Assembly: GCF_001704275.1 (NCBI RefSeq)
Contig: NZ_CP011533.1
Span: forward strand, 2,108,001-2,172,000
Reading direction: 5' to 3'
Length of the DNA stretch: 64,000 nt
From: Streptomyces noursei ATCC 11455
GTDB lineage: Bacteria > Actinomycetota > Actinomycetes > Streptomycetales > Streptomycetaceae
The notes under the pieces were generated by a model that did no database searches, was not told the DNA's origin, and saw only the letters and a list, made by a program, of their open reading frames with translations. Shown piece by piece: positions 42,166-51,510 of the stretch. The translations under genes were made by a program, and so were the position numbers. Positions within the stretch are counted from its first letter, which is position 1. Each line of letters opens with the position of its first letter.

Positions 42166-43323
42166 TCAGCCGAACAGCCGGTAACCGAGCGGGTGTTGTC
42201 GGTCGAAGCCGGGGAGGATCAGGAAAGTCGCGCTGGCGGTCGTGGTGGTGAATCGCAGCAGTGCGTCGGAGGCGTCCATGTGGGTGAGGGTGGCGGTGAA
42301 GGTCCGCAGGTCGTTCTGGAAGCTGATGAAGAGCAGGCCGGGGGCGGGCTCGTCGGTGCTGTAGGAGCGGCGGAGCATGAGGCCGGTGCCGACCACGGCG
42401 GGGTTCGCCCTGCGCACATGGGCGTCCGCGGGGACGAGATAGCGTCCGTCCGGTGTCTTGGCGCCGAGTTCGGGGTTCGTGGCGACGGTGCCGCCGGAGA
42501 GGGGGACGCCGGTGGCGCGGCGCCGCCCGAAGACCGCTTCCTGCTCGGCCACGGACAGGGCGGCGAACCGCGGCAGGTCGAGTTCCATGCGCCGCAGTAC
42601 GGCAAGGGTGCCGCCGGCGACCGCGGGGGGCCCGGCCAGCCACAGGTCGCGTTGTTGTTCGGCGGTCGTGTGCGGGCCCACGATGCCGTCGATGAAACCG
42701 AGCGGGTTGCGTGGCGCGGTGAGGCCGTTGCCGACCGGCACGTTCGTACCGCGACGTGCGGACTGCCGCCAGCGTTCGTGGATGCGGTCACCGGCCTGGT
42801 CCAGGAGCGCGGCGGCGGCGACCGGCAGGAGCAGCGGGTCGCCGGCGCAGATCTGCATCAGCAGGTCCCCGCCGCGCGCCGGTGGGGCGATCCGTTCGCG
42901 GGAGAACCGCGGGAGGTCGGCCGCGCCGGGCAGTGCGGCGCCGGCCGTGCGCACCAGTCGGGGGCCCACGCCGACGGTGACGGTGAGGTCGCCCGGCGGC
43001 AGGCCCAGCAGTCGCGGGTCGGTCCCGGAGATGAGTGCGAGGACGGCCTGGCCGAGTTCAGCCAGGAGCGGGCCGGCGGTTGTGGGGGTGGCGAGGTCGG
43101 CGACCACGGCGAGCAGGTTGGGCTGGGCCGGCTGCGGGAGCGTGATGCCTGCCTGGTGCCGACCCGTCGCCGGAACCGGCGCGGGTGTGGCCGCCGCGGA
43201 AGGGGCGTGCCGGCCCGGCCGGGCGGAGTCCGAGGTGCACCCGGCGATCATTCCGCCGGCCACCATGGCGCCGGTGACATCGAGGATCGTGCGGCGCGAC
43301 GGGTGCTGATCGGCACGGTGCAT
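42166..43323 (-). CDS. Dyp-type heme peroxidase, Tat-exported lipoprotein
   Basis: This 385-residue Dyp peroxidase has GFIDGI (the GXXDG motif with the catalytic Asp), proximal heme His in 'PADAHVRRANP', and Arg in 'LMLRRSYSTDEP'. The N-terminus has twin arginines ('SRRTILDVTGAMVAGGMIAG') and Cys29 in a lipobox-like site, so it is probably Tat-exported and lipid-anchored. Dyp enzymes oxidise dyes and phenolics with H2O2; Streptomyces DtpA-type members also take part in copper handling. It is divergent from a beta-helix lipoprotein. Confidence 0.88.
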   Translation of the reverse strand: MHRADQHPSRRTILDVTGAMVAGGMIAGCTSDSARPGRHAPSAAATPAPVPATGRHQAGITLPQPAQPNLLAVVADLATPTTAGPLLAELGQAVLALISGTDPRLLGLPPGDLTVTVGVGPRLVRTAGAALPGAADLPRFSRERIAPPARGGDLLMQICAGDPLLLPVAAAALLDQAGDRIHERWRQSARRGTNVPVGNGLTAPRNPLGFIDGIVGPHTTAEQQRDLWLAGPPAVAGGTLAVLRRMELDLPRFAALSVAEQEAVFGRRRATGVPLSGGTVATNPELGAKTPDGRYLVPADAHVRRANPAVVGTGLMLRRSYSTDEPAPGLLFISFQNDLRTFTATLTHMDASDALLRFTTTTASATFLILPGFDRQHPLGYRLFG

Positions 43324-43410
43324 GGTGTGCAGAGTGCCACACCCGAATCGTGCGCGCCGGTCAACCTCCTTATTCTGGCGTGGAATTGGGTGCCGTGCCA
43401 GACTGGGATC

Positions 43411-44751
43411 ATGCCTCGATTAGGTCTTCGCGTGGTGGCCGCGGTGCTGGGCACGCTGACGCTCGTGGTCGGCTGCGGTGGCGGCGATGGTGGATCGGGC
43501 AGCGGCCGGCGTCCGACCGGTGCGCATGTGACGATCCGAGTGCCGGCCGATGCCCCGACGATCTCGGCTGCGGTGTCGTTGGCCCGGCCCGGTGACCTGG
43601 TGCTGGTCGCTCCCGGCGTGTACCACGAGTCGGTGCGGATCGGCACGGCTCGCATCACCCTTCGCGGCGCGTCCCGGGACGAGGTCGTCATCGACGGGCG
43701 GTTGCAGCAGCCGAACGGTGTCGTCGTCGCGGCGCCCGGGGTGGCCGTGCAGAACCTGACCGTGCGGAACAACACGCAGAACGGGGTGCTGGTCACCGGT
43801 TCGGCGAAGGCGGCCGGCGGGCTGCCGGGGCATTCCGGCGGCTACGACACCGGAGATGAGCCCGTCACCTTCCTGAAGTCGTTCCTGGTCTCGTATGTGA
43901 CCGCGACCCGCAACGGCCTGTACGGCATCTACGCGTTCTCCGCGCAGAACGGTGTCATCGAGCATTCGTACGCGTCGGGCGGGGCCGACTCGGGGATCTA
44001 TGTCGGGCAGTGCAAGCCGTGTCACATCGTGGTGCGGGACAACGTCGCCGAACTCAACGCGGTCGGCTACGAAGGCACCAACGCCAGTGGCGACATGTAC
44101 GTGGTCGGCAACCGTCTTGTCGGTAACCGGGTGGGCCTGACCACCGACTCCGACCACCAGGAGAAGCTGCTCCCGCAGCGGGGCGCCGTCATCGCGGGCA
44201 ATCTGATCGCCGCCAACCAGCAGAGGGCCACCCCGGAGCAGGCCGACGGCGGGTGGGGCACCGGCGTCGGCATCGACGGCGGCAGCGACAACCAGTTCGT
44301 CCGCAACCGCATCGCCGACAACAGCAACGCCGGGCTGGTGATCACCGCGACCGCCGACATACCTCCGGTCGGCAACCAGATCGTGGACAACACCTTCACC
44401 GGCAACGGCGTCGACGTCGGCTGGACGTTCCCCACCGCCACGCGGGGACGGGACAACTGTCTGCGCGGCAACGCCCTGCGGACCACCGTGCCGGCCGGGC
44501 TCGCGACTGCCGCGTCCTGCCCGCTTCCGGCCAAGTCGCCCTCGCCGGCCGGCAGATGGGCGATGCCGACGGCACCCGGTGGCATCCCGTTCACCGAGGT
44601 CGCGGCGCCCGGTCCACAGCCGCAGTTCCCCGACGCCTCCGCTACGGGCGCCACCGCCGTCCCGGCCGTTCCGGCCCTACCGGACGCGGCAGGCATCCCG
44701 CTGCCGTCGGCGTCCCTGCTCGCCGCGCACGCGCGGGTGGGGACCTCCTGA
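43411..44751 (+). CDS. Right-handed beta-helix lipoprotein (NosD-like)
   Basis: The 446-residue protein has a signal peptide with lipobox VVGC (Cys21) and a Gly/Ser linker. A pectate-lyase-like parallel beta-helix follows: 'ADAPTISAAVSLARPGDLVL', 'GIYAFSAQNGVIEHSYASGG', 'DNQFVRNRIADNSNAGLV'. The tail is Pro/Ala-rich. Such proteins bind or cleave polysaccharide, or resemble NosD of copper-enzyme maturation. ATG 43411 has only GGGATC upstream. The divergent Dyp peroxidase suggests shared function in the envelope, perhaps metal or polymer oxidation (inference). Confidence 0.78.
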   Translation: MPRLGLRVVAAVLGTLTLVVGCGGGDGGSGSGRRPTGAHVTIRVPADAPTISAAVSLARPGDLVLVAPGVYHESVRIGTARITLRGASRDEVVIDGRLQQPNGVVVAAPGVAVQNLTVRNNTQNGVLVTGSAKAAGGLPGHSGGYDTGDEPVTFLKSFLVSYVTATRNGLYGIYAFSAQNGVIEHSYASGGADSGIYVGQCKPCHIVVRDNVAELNAVGYEGTNASGDMYVVGNRLVGNRVGLTTDSDHQEKLLPQRGAVIAGNLIAANQQRATPEQADGGWGTGVGIDGGSDNQFVRNRIADNSNAGLVITATADIPPVGNQIVDNTFTGNGVDVGWTFPTATRGRDNCLRGNALRTTVPAGLATAASCPLPAKSPSPAGRWAMPTAPGGIPFTEVAAPGPQPQFPDASATGATAVPAVPALPDAAGIPLPSASLLAAHARVGTS

Positions 44752-44758
44752 ACAGCGG

Positions 44759-45565
44759 CTACCGCGTCGGGGCGACTCCGGGCACCGCCTGGACCGGAAC
44801 GTACTTCTGGGTGTCGAAGTCGATGACCACCGGCTGCGACGCGGAACCCACGCCGACCCGGACCCGGTACATGGTGCCGTCCGAGCCGACCCAGTAGCGC
44901 ACGCTGTCCGCGGTACCGGAGCGGTCACGGGAGGACGGCCCGGTCATGACGTCCACCCGATGCCCGTCCACCTCGTCCCGCCCCCACCAGGAGGCGCCGT
45001 TCTGCGGCAGCAGTTCGGCGTTGTCCGGCCGGTCGCTGCCGAGCCGGAGCGCGATGGCCAACGAACTGTCCAGCGAGCTGCCGGACGACTGCAGCGGACG
45101 GCCGTACCAGCCCGAGCGGGGCGGCGACGCGGGCGCGTGCGCGGGGGCGTTGGCCATCGGGTGGACGAACACCGAGGCAGCCGTCCACTCGATCAGACCG
45201 TCGCTGGAGGTGTCGCGCCCGGTGCCGTGCACCACGCCGTAACCGGCTTGGCCCCGGTAGTCGACGGACCCGGTGACGGTCAGCCCGCCGGCGGTGCCCG
45301 GCACCGTGATCGTCACCGCGCGGCCGTGCGCCTCGTAGTTGCGGAACCGGGTGATCGCCAGCCGGTTCGCCTCGTCCGACGTCAGTGCGCGCGGACCACC
45401 GGGGCCGGAGCCGCCGCCGGCGACCAGGAACGCGGCCGCCGCGACGGCCGCCGTGCCGATGACGGCTGCCGCCCAGCGTGGCCGCAGCCATCGGCGCCGG
45501 TCAGCCGCACGGCGCGGTGGAGCTTGCCGGATTCTCGCGCTCCGCACGCGGCTCGACGCTGACAC
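44759..45565 (-). CDS. Single-pass membrane-anchored protein of unknown function
   Basis: The protein (about 268 residues) has a basic N-terminus, one membrane segment ('WAAAVIGTAAVAAAAFLVAG') and an extracytoplasmic domain with 'NRLAITRFRNYEAHGRAVTI', 'LTVTGSVDYRGQAGYGVVHG' and 'RYWVGSDGTMYRVRV'. The topology suits a surface-exposed beta-rich domain. I do not recognise the family. The start is uncertain: GTG 45565 has a GGAGAGGAAG site about ten bases upstream, but upstream sequence is open. It is convergent with the beta-helix gene, the stops seven bases apart. Confidence 0.6.
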   Translation of the reverse strand: MSASSRVRSARIRQAPPRRAADRRRWLRPRWAAAVIGTAAVAAAAFLVAGGGSGPGGPRALTSDEANRLAITRFRNYEAHGRAVTITVPGTAGGLTVTGSVDYRGQAGYGVVHGTGRDTSSDGLIEWTAASVFVHPMANAPAHAPASPPRSGWYGRPLQSSGSSLDSSLAIALRLGSDRPDNAELLPQNGASWWGRDEVDGHRVDVMTGPSSRDRSGTADSVRYWVGSDGTMYRVRVGVGSASQPVVIDFDTQKYVPVQAVPGVAPTR

Positions 45566-45755
45566 TCTTCTGATTCTTCCTCTCCACTCTCGCTCTCCCT
45601 CACCACGCCGGTCGGCCGTCGTGCGGTCGCGGCGACGCTCGGCAGTCCGGTGGCAGACGGCGCCAGGGCCGGCCCTGGCGGACCGGCCGAGGCGTGATCT
45701 GCCCGACCGCGTCCAACGGATCGCGGGCGGGCAGATCACTGTTGTTCGGTTCGTT

Positions 45756-48260
45756 TCAGTGTTTCTGGGCGCGACGCTGCCGGCTGAGGAACGCGATGAC
45801 CAGTCCCGCACTCACCAGCAGACCGGCGAGGGCGATCATCTTCGGCAGCCCGGACGTACCGGTGTGTGCCAGCGAACCCGTGCCGCCGCCGGCCGGGGCC
45901 GGGCTGGCGGGCGGCCCGGGTGACGGCGGCGTGGAGGCCGGTGGCGAGGTCGGGGTCGGAGTGGGAGTCGGGGTCGGAGTCGGTGTTGCCTTCGGGATGT
46001 ACACCCCGGCGTCGATCGTGTGATCGACCCCGCCCGGCTTGTCCGGCGCCGTGACCGGCGCGTAGCCGTTGCACAACCGACCGGTGGTCGGCGGCGTCAC
46101 ATTGGAGTCATGTGCACGGGTGGCACCGGCTCGCGGGAGCGTGAACCGCAGCTCGCTCGCCGCGGGCCGACCGGGCACCTTGCCGGTGTCCGCGGTACAC
46201 ACGTCGAACTGCACCGTGTATTTCGCACCCGGCGTGAGCTGGTACGCCGCGCCGACACCGCCGAAGTAGTACTCGCCGGCGGCATCGGTCCTGGTCGTGG
46301 CGACCTGCTTGCCGCCCGCGTCCAGCAGGTTGATCGTCGCCCCCGGCAGCAGCACCTCCGCCGGGTCCTGGACCCCGTTGTGGTCGCCGTCGAACCACAC
46401 GAGGTTGCCGATCTGGATCGGCGCGTTCGCCGCCGCGTACGCGATGTCACCGAGCCCGCCGGCCTTGCCGAATCCGTTCTGTTCCTGACCGATGAACTGG
46501 TACGCGTTGGCGGTCGGAGCGTTGCCCGGGCCCTGACCGGTGGTGATGTCGTAGTAACCGGTCCCGGCGGTTTCGATGTTGACGGTCGGGTCGAACTCCG
46601 TGCTGACGACCCACTGTTGCTGTGGAATGTAGGCCACCGACCCCAGCGCGGTCTCCTGGTGCCCGCCGGCGAAGAAGTCGCCCGGGAAGTATTCGACGAC
46701 GCCGTTGCTCTGGCCGCCGTCGGTGGCGCGGTTGGCGTGGTTGGGGCAGTTTCCGGTGCCTTCCCAGGCGTATCCGCCGCTGGGAGTGGCGCAGGCCATG
46801 GTGATGTCACCACCGGACATGCCGACTTCCCGCGTGCTGTTCCCCGGGCGGGGGTCCAGCCCCTTCGCGCTGAGAACGTCCATGAACCGGTCGCGGAATC
46901 CCAGGATCATCGAACCGTCGCGGGCGAAGGCGAGGGAGGCGAACTCCGGCTGTGGATCGATGAAGGCGCCGCCCACCTTCCGTGCGTCCCACGTGGCCAG
47001 GCTGGTGTTCCACGGGTTCCAGTGGGTGGCCTGGGCGACGTCGCCGGCACCGGTGAAGACGGTGCCGCGCTTGTCGGTGAGCGGGTGGGTCAGCACCGTC
47101 GTGAACCGCTTGCCGTCGTAGGTGTAGACGACGGCTTTCAGATCCGCGCGCTGTTGCGTGCTCTCCGCGGTGCACACGCCGCCGACGTACAGCGTGTTGT
47201 CGTGGGTGGCGAGGCCGAACGGCCGCCAGTCGCCGGGACTCGCGCACCCCGGGTCCGGGATGCGCACCGTCGTCTCGGGCGCCGCGGCGGTGGTCCCCCT
47301 CGCGTCGAAGCCGACCAGGCTGCGGGTGCGCAGGTTCACCGCGTACAGCGTGGCGCCGTCCTCCGACAGGGCCAGGCCACCGATGCTCTCCTTGCCCGGT
47401 GCGTCGATGAACCCGGGATCCTTGATCATGTCGGCGGTGTCGTGCGGCGTCGTCGCGGCGCCCGGCACCTGCGCGAACAGCTTGGGCGCGCCCCCGCCGT
47501 CGACCGGCAGCGTGTAGATCGCGCCAGCGCCCTTCGGCCCGTACGGGGCGTACCGGCGGGCGAACGCGCTCTGGAACAGCCGGCTGCGGTACTTGTCGTA
47601 CGCCAACCCGAACGTCGTGCCCACCTGGGCCTGCGTGGCCAGCGTGGTCGGGCACGAGACACCGGTGGGACAGGTGCCTCGGGTCTTCGTCCCGAACGCC
47701 ACCAGTGCCCGGGTGTCGGTTCCGCCGGCGCCGTTCTGGACCGGAACGAAATACCGCGAGTCCGGCAGTGCGTAGTCGGCCGGATCCCACACGCCCGTCA
47801 CCACCGAGGCGTTCTTTCCGCCCGACACGTCCACGAACGACGTGAAGCTGTCGAAGTGGTTCCCCACCGTCGACGCGGGCGCCGCCCGCAGATAGTCGCT
47901 GTACGGTGCCGGGACGCTGACGTCGACGCGGTAACGGCCGCCGTTCAGCACCTTCGACCGCGACACCACGACCTTTCCGGTGGCATCCGTGACGCCGGTG
48001 ACATGGTGCCCGGCGGGGTCGGAGATCTCCACCTTCATCCCCCGCTGCGGCACGTCCATCGTCGTGTTGATCACGCCGGTGCCGAAGAAGTCGCGCAGCG
48101 CCTCAACCGTCAGCGTGCCGTCGGCGGTCGAAGCGACGGCCGGTCCAGCCGTCGCTCCCACGGCGCCGCCCGCCAACAAGAGAACAGATAACCCCACGCG
48201 CGCCAGCGGCTCCACGAGCCCGCGGGCCGACCGGCGCGAGTCTCTGTCGACTCGGTTCAT
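45756..48260 (-). CDS. LAXTG-anchored surface protein with an SdrD-B domain
   Basis: This 834-residue exported protein has a signal peptide at 1-45, a ~500-residue N-terminal region with repeated strand motifs ('LALSEDGATLYAVNLRTRSL'-type) resembling a beta-propeller, and an SdrD-B domain ('IGNLVWFDGDHNGVQDPAEV', 'DAAGEYYFGGVG'). A Pro-Thr repeat stalk leads to the sorting signal LAHTG, then a hydrophobic helix and basic tail (RQRRAQKH). LAXTG is the motif used by class E sortases of Streptomyces, so it should be bound covalently to the cell wall. SdrD-B domains bind calcium and rigidify adhesin stalks. No sortase gene is adjacent. Confidence 0.85.
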   Translation of the reverse strand: MNRVDRDSRRSARGLVEPLARVGLSVLLLAGGAVGATAGPAVASTADGTLTVEALRDFFGTGVINTTMDVPQRGMKVEISDPAGHHVTGVTDATGKVVVSRSKVLNGGRYRVDVSVPAPYSDYLRAAPASTVGNHFDSFTSFVDVSGGKNASVVTGVWDPADYALPDSRYFVPVQNGAGGTDTRALVAFGTKTRGTCPTGVSCPTTLATQAQVGTTFGLAYDKYRSRLFQSAFARRYAPYGPKGAGAIYTLPVDGGGAPKLFAQVPGAATTPHDTADMIKDPGFIDAPGKESIGGLALSEDGATLYAVNLRTRSLVGFDARGTTAAAPETTVRIPDPGCASPGDWRPFGLATHDNTLYVGGVCTAESTQQRADLKAVVYTYDGKRFTTVLTHPLTDKRGTVFTGAGDVAQATHWNPWNTSLATWDARKVGGAFIDPQPEFASLAFARDGSMILGFRDRFMDVLSAKGLDPRPGNSTREVGMSGGDITMACATPSGGYAWEGTGNCPNHANRATDGGQSNGVVEYFPGDFFAGGHQETALGSVAYIPQQQWVVSTEFDPTVNIETAGTGYYDITTGQGPGNAPTANAYQFIGQEQNGFGKAGGLGDIAYAAANAPIQIGNLVWFDGDHNGVQDPAEVLLPGATINLLDAGGKQVATTRTDAAGEYYFGGVGAAYQLTPGAKYTVQFDVCTADTGKVPGRPAASELRFTLPRAGATRAHDSNVTPPTTGRLCNGYAPVTAPDKPGGVDHTIDAGVYIPKATPTPTPTPTPTPTSPPASTPPSPGPPASPAPAGGGTGSLAHTGTSGLPKMIALAGLLVSAGLVIAFLSRQRRAQKH

Positions 48261-49117
48261 GGCATCACACTCCCCACACTTCTCTCGTCATGCCTCTTGT
48301 CATGTCACTTCATGAAAACGCGGCCCCGCGTCTCACCGCACGCCCACTTCACGGGCCCCGAACGGGGACGCCGGTCGCGAACACCACGGAAAAGAAAAAG
48401 GGCCCACTGCTGTTGCGTGGACCGCATTACGGTGATCGTTTGCGGGTATTGCGGGCAAGCCGTAAGCGTCGCAGGCCAGGAAAGGCGAACGCGCGTGCCG
48501 CGCCTCGGGCAGGGCCGCCCCAGGTGGTGCATTTTCGCAGCTCAATCACGGCACCCTCGCCCCCACCGCCGATCTCACCGACCGCCATCGCGAGCAGCGC
48601 GCGATATTTTATCCGCCGAAGTCGCGCCGGCACCAGCAGAATCCATGACATTCATCGAAAGCCGCGACGGTCCCGAACGCAGGACAATAGCGACCGCAAG
48701 AATGTGCGACATTGACATGTCGACCGGATCCGGTTCCGTCGGTGACCGGACGCCCTCGGGGCCCGGCGCGTGGCGAGCTGATCCGCCGGGCGAAGGATCA
48801 GCCTTGCGGCGTCTGCCCCGCGAGCACCTTATGGAGGCGTTGCGCGCCGCTCTGGATGGCCTGCTGGGTATCCGCATGGCCGGCACCGCCGAGCCCGCCG
48901 TTGGTCACGTCTGGCAGTTGGCCTTGTCGGCCTTGCTCCGCAGCAGGGTGTCCTGCCGTCCGGTGCCGCCGCCGGCGGCGGGGTTCCACTGGGCGCCCAG
49001 GGCGGACGGGCTGGTCAAGGACGCTTCGGCCTGCCCCCCCGGTGAGTTGTGCGGACGGCGATGCCGACTTCGTCGCCGACCCGGACGGCCCACCGCCTCG
49101 CTCCGCGTGTCCGGCGG
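48261..49117. other. 857-base interval without a supported gene
   Basis: Short frames occur on both strands but none has family features, a good ribosome site or consistent codon bias. On the minus strand around 48930-49040 a frame ending 'TLLRSKADKANCQT' followed by a stop looks like the end of a secreted protein, without a recognisable front; it may be a remnant. The left part carries the promoter of the LAXTG gene. Confidence 0.5.
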
Positions 49118-49834
49118 TCAGAGCGGTGACGTCGTCGGCGCGTGCCCCTTCGGGCGGACCGGCTCCCCGTCGTCCGGCGCCGGGACGGCCGCGGTCAGTC
49201 GGTCGGTGATCTCCGCGGCGGTCAGGACGAGCGCGAAGCCCTTGCGCAGAACGGCGAGTTCGGGTTCCTGCCGGGACTCGTCGTCGGTGGCCGTGACATC
49301 GGATCCGAAGACGACCTGGTAGCCGCGTTCATACGCCTGCCGGGCCGTGGTGCCGCAGCAGTAGTTGGTGAGTGTTCCCGTGACGACGACCGTGTCGCGG
49401 CCGAGGTTGCGCAGCACGGTGTCGAGCGGGGTGTCGTAGAACGCCCCGTAGGACGGTTTGCGGATCACGACCTCATCGGGGCGACGACCCATCCGGCCCC
49501 AGACCTCGGCGGGGCCTGGGCGGCGCCAGTCGGTGTCGGCGTGCGGGAGGAAGCGCAGGGCGTGTGGCCGGTCCAGTCCGAGATGGGTGTCGTCGAAGAT
49601 GGTCCAGATCACCGGGACCGAGGCGTCCCGGCAGTCTTCGACCAGTCGCCGCAGCCGGGGCGCCATCCGGGTCGCAGCGGGCACCCAGTAGGGGCTCCAG
49701 CCGGGCCGGACGAATTCGTCCTGCATGTCGATGACCAGCAGCGCCGTCCGTTCGGGTCGTATGGCGAACGATGCCTGGCCGTGCTCGTAGGCGTGGCGCG
49801 CCCGTGCGGTCACCCATTCCTCGGTGTACGTCAT
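49118..49834 (-). CDS. Isochorismatase-family cysteine hydrolase
   Basis: The 238-residue protein has the triad Asp in 'LLVIDMQDEFV', Lys in 'VVIRKPSYGAFYDTPL' and Cys in 'TLTNYCCGTTARQAYERG'. Members cleave isochorismate, nicotinamide, N-carbamoyl compounds or ureas. The paired Cys-Cys at the nucleophile is usual in N-carbamoyl/peroxyureidoacrylate amidase relatives. It is divergent from a PadR regulator, with a palindrome between the starts, so PadR probably controls it. Start ATG 49834 has a GGGGCAGGG site; ATGs at 49849 and 49891 are alternatives. Confidence 0.85.
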   Translation of the reverse strand: MTYTEEWVTARARHAYEHGQASFAIRPERTALLVIDMQDEFVRPGWSPYWVPAATRMAPRLRRLVEDCRDASVPVIWTIFDDTHLGLDRPHALRFLPHADTDWRRPGPAEVWGRMGRRPDEVVIRKPSYGAFYDTPLDTVLRNLGRDTVVVTGTLTNYCCGTTARQAYERGYQVVFGSDVTATDDESRQEPELAVLRKGFALVLTAAEITDRLTAAVPAPDDGEPVRPKGHAPTTSPL

Positions 49835-49846
49835 CCCTGCCCCCTG

Positions 49847-49874
49847 CATCGATTCGAGGTACCTCGTTTCGATG
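49847..49874. promoter_or_regulatory. Operator palindrome between isochorismatase and PadR genes
   Basis: A perfect 12-base palindrome CGAGGTACCTCG (49855-49866) sits inside a longer imperfect dyad (CATCGA...TCGATG). It lies between the divergent starts, 23 bases before the PadR ATG, so it can repress both genes. Confidence 0.75.
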
Positions 49875-49889
49875 TGCGAGAGTAGCAGC

Positions 49890-50402
49890 ATGCTCGAACT
49901 CGCGATCCTGGGATTCCTGGCCGAGGGGCCGCTGCACGGCTATCAACTGCGGCACCGCATAGCGCACTTGTCCGGCCATGCCCGGCCGGTCAGCGACGGC
50001 AGCCTGTACCCGGCGATCAATCGACTGGTCCGTGCCGGGCTGCTCGACCGACGGACCGAACCGGGCACCTCGGCCGCCCAGCGCCACACCCTGAGCCTGA
50101 CCGACACCGGCCGCCGCGAGCTGTTGCGCCGACTGCGGGAGGCCGACGGCCTCGACATCACCGACAGCACCCGGTACTTCACGGTCCTGGCCTTCCTCTC
50201 CCGGCTGCCCGACACCACCGACCAGCACGCGGTACTGCGCCGCCGACTGGAATTCCTGGAACAGCCCGCGAGCTTCTTCCACGACGGCGACCGCCCCCTG
50301 CGCGCCGACGACACCGACGACCCGTACCGGCGCGGCATGCTCACCATCGCCCGCGCCACCAGCCGCGCGGAACGGTCCTGGCTTCGGGAGGTGTTGGCCT
50401 GA
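49890..50402 (+). CDS. PadR-family transcriptional regulator (Vir-like, long form)
   Basis: This 170-residue PadR protein has 'LELAILGFLAEGPLHGYQLR' and 'SDGSLYPAINRLVRAGLLDR' as the winged helix and a C-terminal four-helix dimerisation domain ('VLAFLSRLPDTTDQHAVLRR'), as in subfamily-1 PadR proteins. Ligands are typically phenolics or antibiotics. It is divergent from the isochorismatase-type hydrolase and likely controls it and itself through the palindrome at 49847-49874. Confidence 0.88.
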   Translation: MLELAILGFLAEGPLHGYQLRHRIAHLSGHARPVSDGSLYPAINRLVRAGLLDRRTEPGTSAAQRHTLSLTDTGRRELLRRLREADGLDITDSTRYFTVLAFLSRLPDTTDQHAVLRRRLEFLEQPASFFHDGDRPLRADDTDDPYRRGMLTIARATSRAERSWLREVLA

Positions 50403-50502
50403 CACGGCACCGGCTGGCCGCGCGGGTCTCGACGGTGTTGCGTTCCGTGTGACCGGAGGGTCGGCGCCCGGGGGCTCGACCGCATCGCGGCGCGGCCGCG
50501 GG

Positions 50503-51510
50503 TCAGCCGCCGGTCACCTGCTGCCACAACCCGCCGCTGCCGCCGTCGAGTACGTGCCGACCGATCCGTTGCTGCCAGGCCCGTTCACCGCCGTCCTCGT
50601 CGCGCCAGGACCACATGCGGGTGGTGGCCAGGCGGAGCGGGCTGAGTTCGGTGAAGCCGATCGCGCCGTGCAGTTGGTGGGCGATGCGGGTGATCTCGGC
50701 CACCGAGGCGGCGGCCTGTGCGGCGGCGAGCCACGCGGTGAACTCCGCGGAGTCCGGTTCGGACAGGGCGGACGCGGCCGCCTCGACGGCCGCGGCGACC
50801 AGGGCCGCCTCCTCGACGAGCTTGGCCTCCTCCTGCTTGACGGCCTGGAAGTGGCTCAGCGGTCGGCCGAACTGCACACGGGCGGCGGTGTGATCGACCG
50901 TCAGCTCGACACAGCGGCGTGCCGCACCGGCGATCAGGGCGGCCCGCGCCAGACCGGAACGCCATGCGGCCTCCCGGACCAGCGCGGCCGGAACGCGGCG
51001 GACCCGCTCGGCGGGGACGGCCACGTCGAGCAGCACCAGGTCGTCCCTGGGCTCGCCCGCCAGGTTGGTGCCCGCCAGCTGCCGCCACTCGGTGGCTTCG
51101 AGGAGGAAGAGCACGGGCCCGCCGCCCGGCCCCTCGGTCAGCACCACCGCGGCTTCGACGGCCCGGGCCCACGGCACCCGGTGCAGCGTGCCGCTGACCC
51201 GTAGGGCGTCATCGGTGCCTGCCGCTCCTGACGGCCCGACCCTGCTGTCGGTGTCCACGTGGGTGAACCGCACGTCCAGCGGGCCCGCCGCCACGGTGAG
51301 TTGGCCGTCCGGGACGGCGAGCCCGGCCGCGGCCAGCAACGGGCGTGCGACGAGCAGCGTCTCGGCGAGCGGTGCCGGGGTGCCGCGGTAGCCGGCTTCC
51401 CGCGCCAGGGCCACCAGGGCGGTCGGGGCCGTGTCGAGCGGCGGCAGGGCCTCGGCGGCGTGTTCGGAGCGGGGTTCGGCGGCGGATTCGGCGCGCGATT
51501 CGATGCTCAT
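50503..51510 (-). CDS. Acyl-CoA dehydrogenase, short subunit
   Basis: The 335-residue acyl-CoA dehydrogenase-like protein has a degenerate N-terminal domain and a C-terminal helical domain ('ARVQFGRPLSHFQAVKQEEA', 'ITRIAHQLHGAIGFTELSPL'). The upstream partner is full length; paired long and short subunits with a four-base ATGA overlap (51507-51510) resemble heterotetrameric ChsE-type dehydrogenases of steroid or bile-acid side-chain breakdown. It is the last gene of a four-gene CoA-ester operon. Confidence 0.85.
   Translation of the reverse strand: MSIESRAESAAEPRSEHAAEALPPLDTAPTALVALAREAGYRGTPAPLAETLLVARPLLAAAGLAVPDGQLTVAAGPLDVRFTHVDTDSRVGPSGAAGTDDALRVSGTLHRVPWARAVEAAVVLTEGPGGGPVLFLLEATEWRQLAGTNLAGEPRDDLVLLDVAVPAERVRRVPAALVREAAWRSGLARAALIAGAARRCVELTVDHTAARVQFGRPLSHFQAVKQEEAKLVEEAALVAAAVEAAASALSEPDSAEFTAWLAAAQAAASVAEITRIAHQLHGAIGFTELSPLRLATTRMWSWRDEDGGERAWQQRIGRHVLDGGSGGLWQQVTGG

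Noticed and set aside
48297..49322. A 341-codon plus-strand frame
   Set aside because: Its 3' part is antisense to the isochorismatase gene and its 5' part is low-complexity without motifs.
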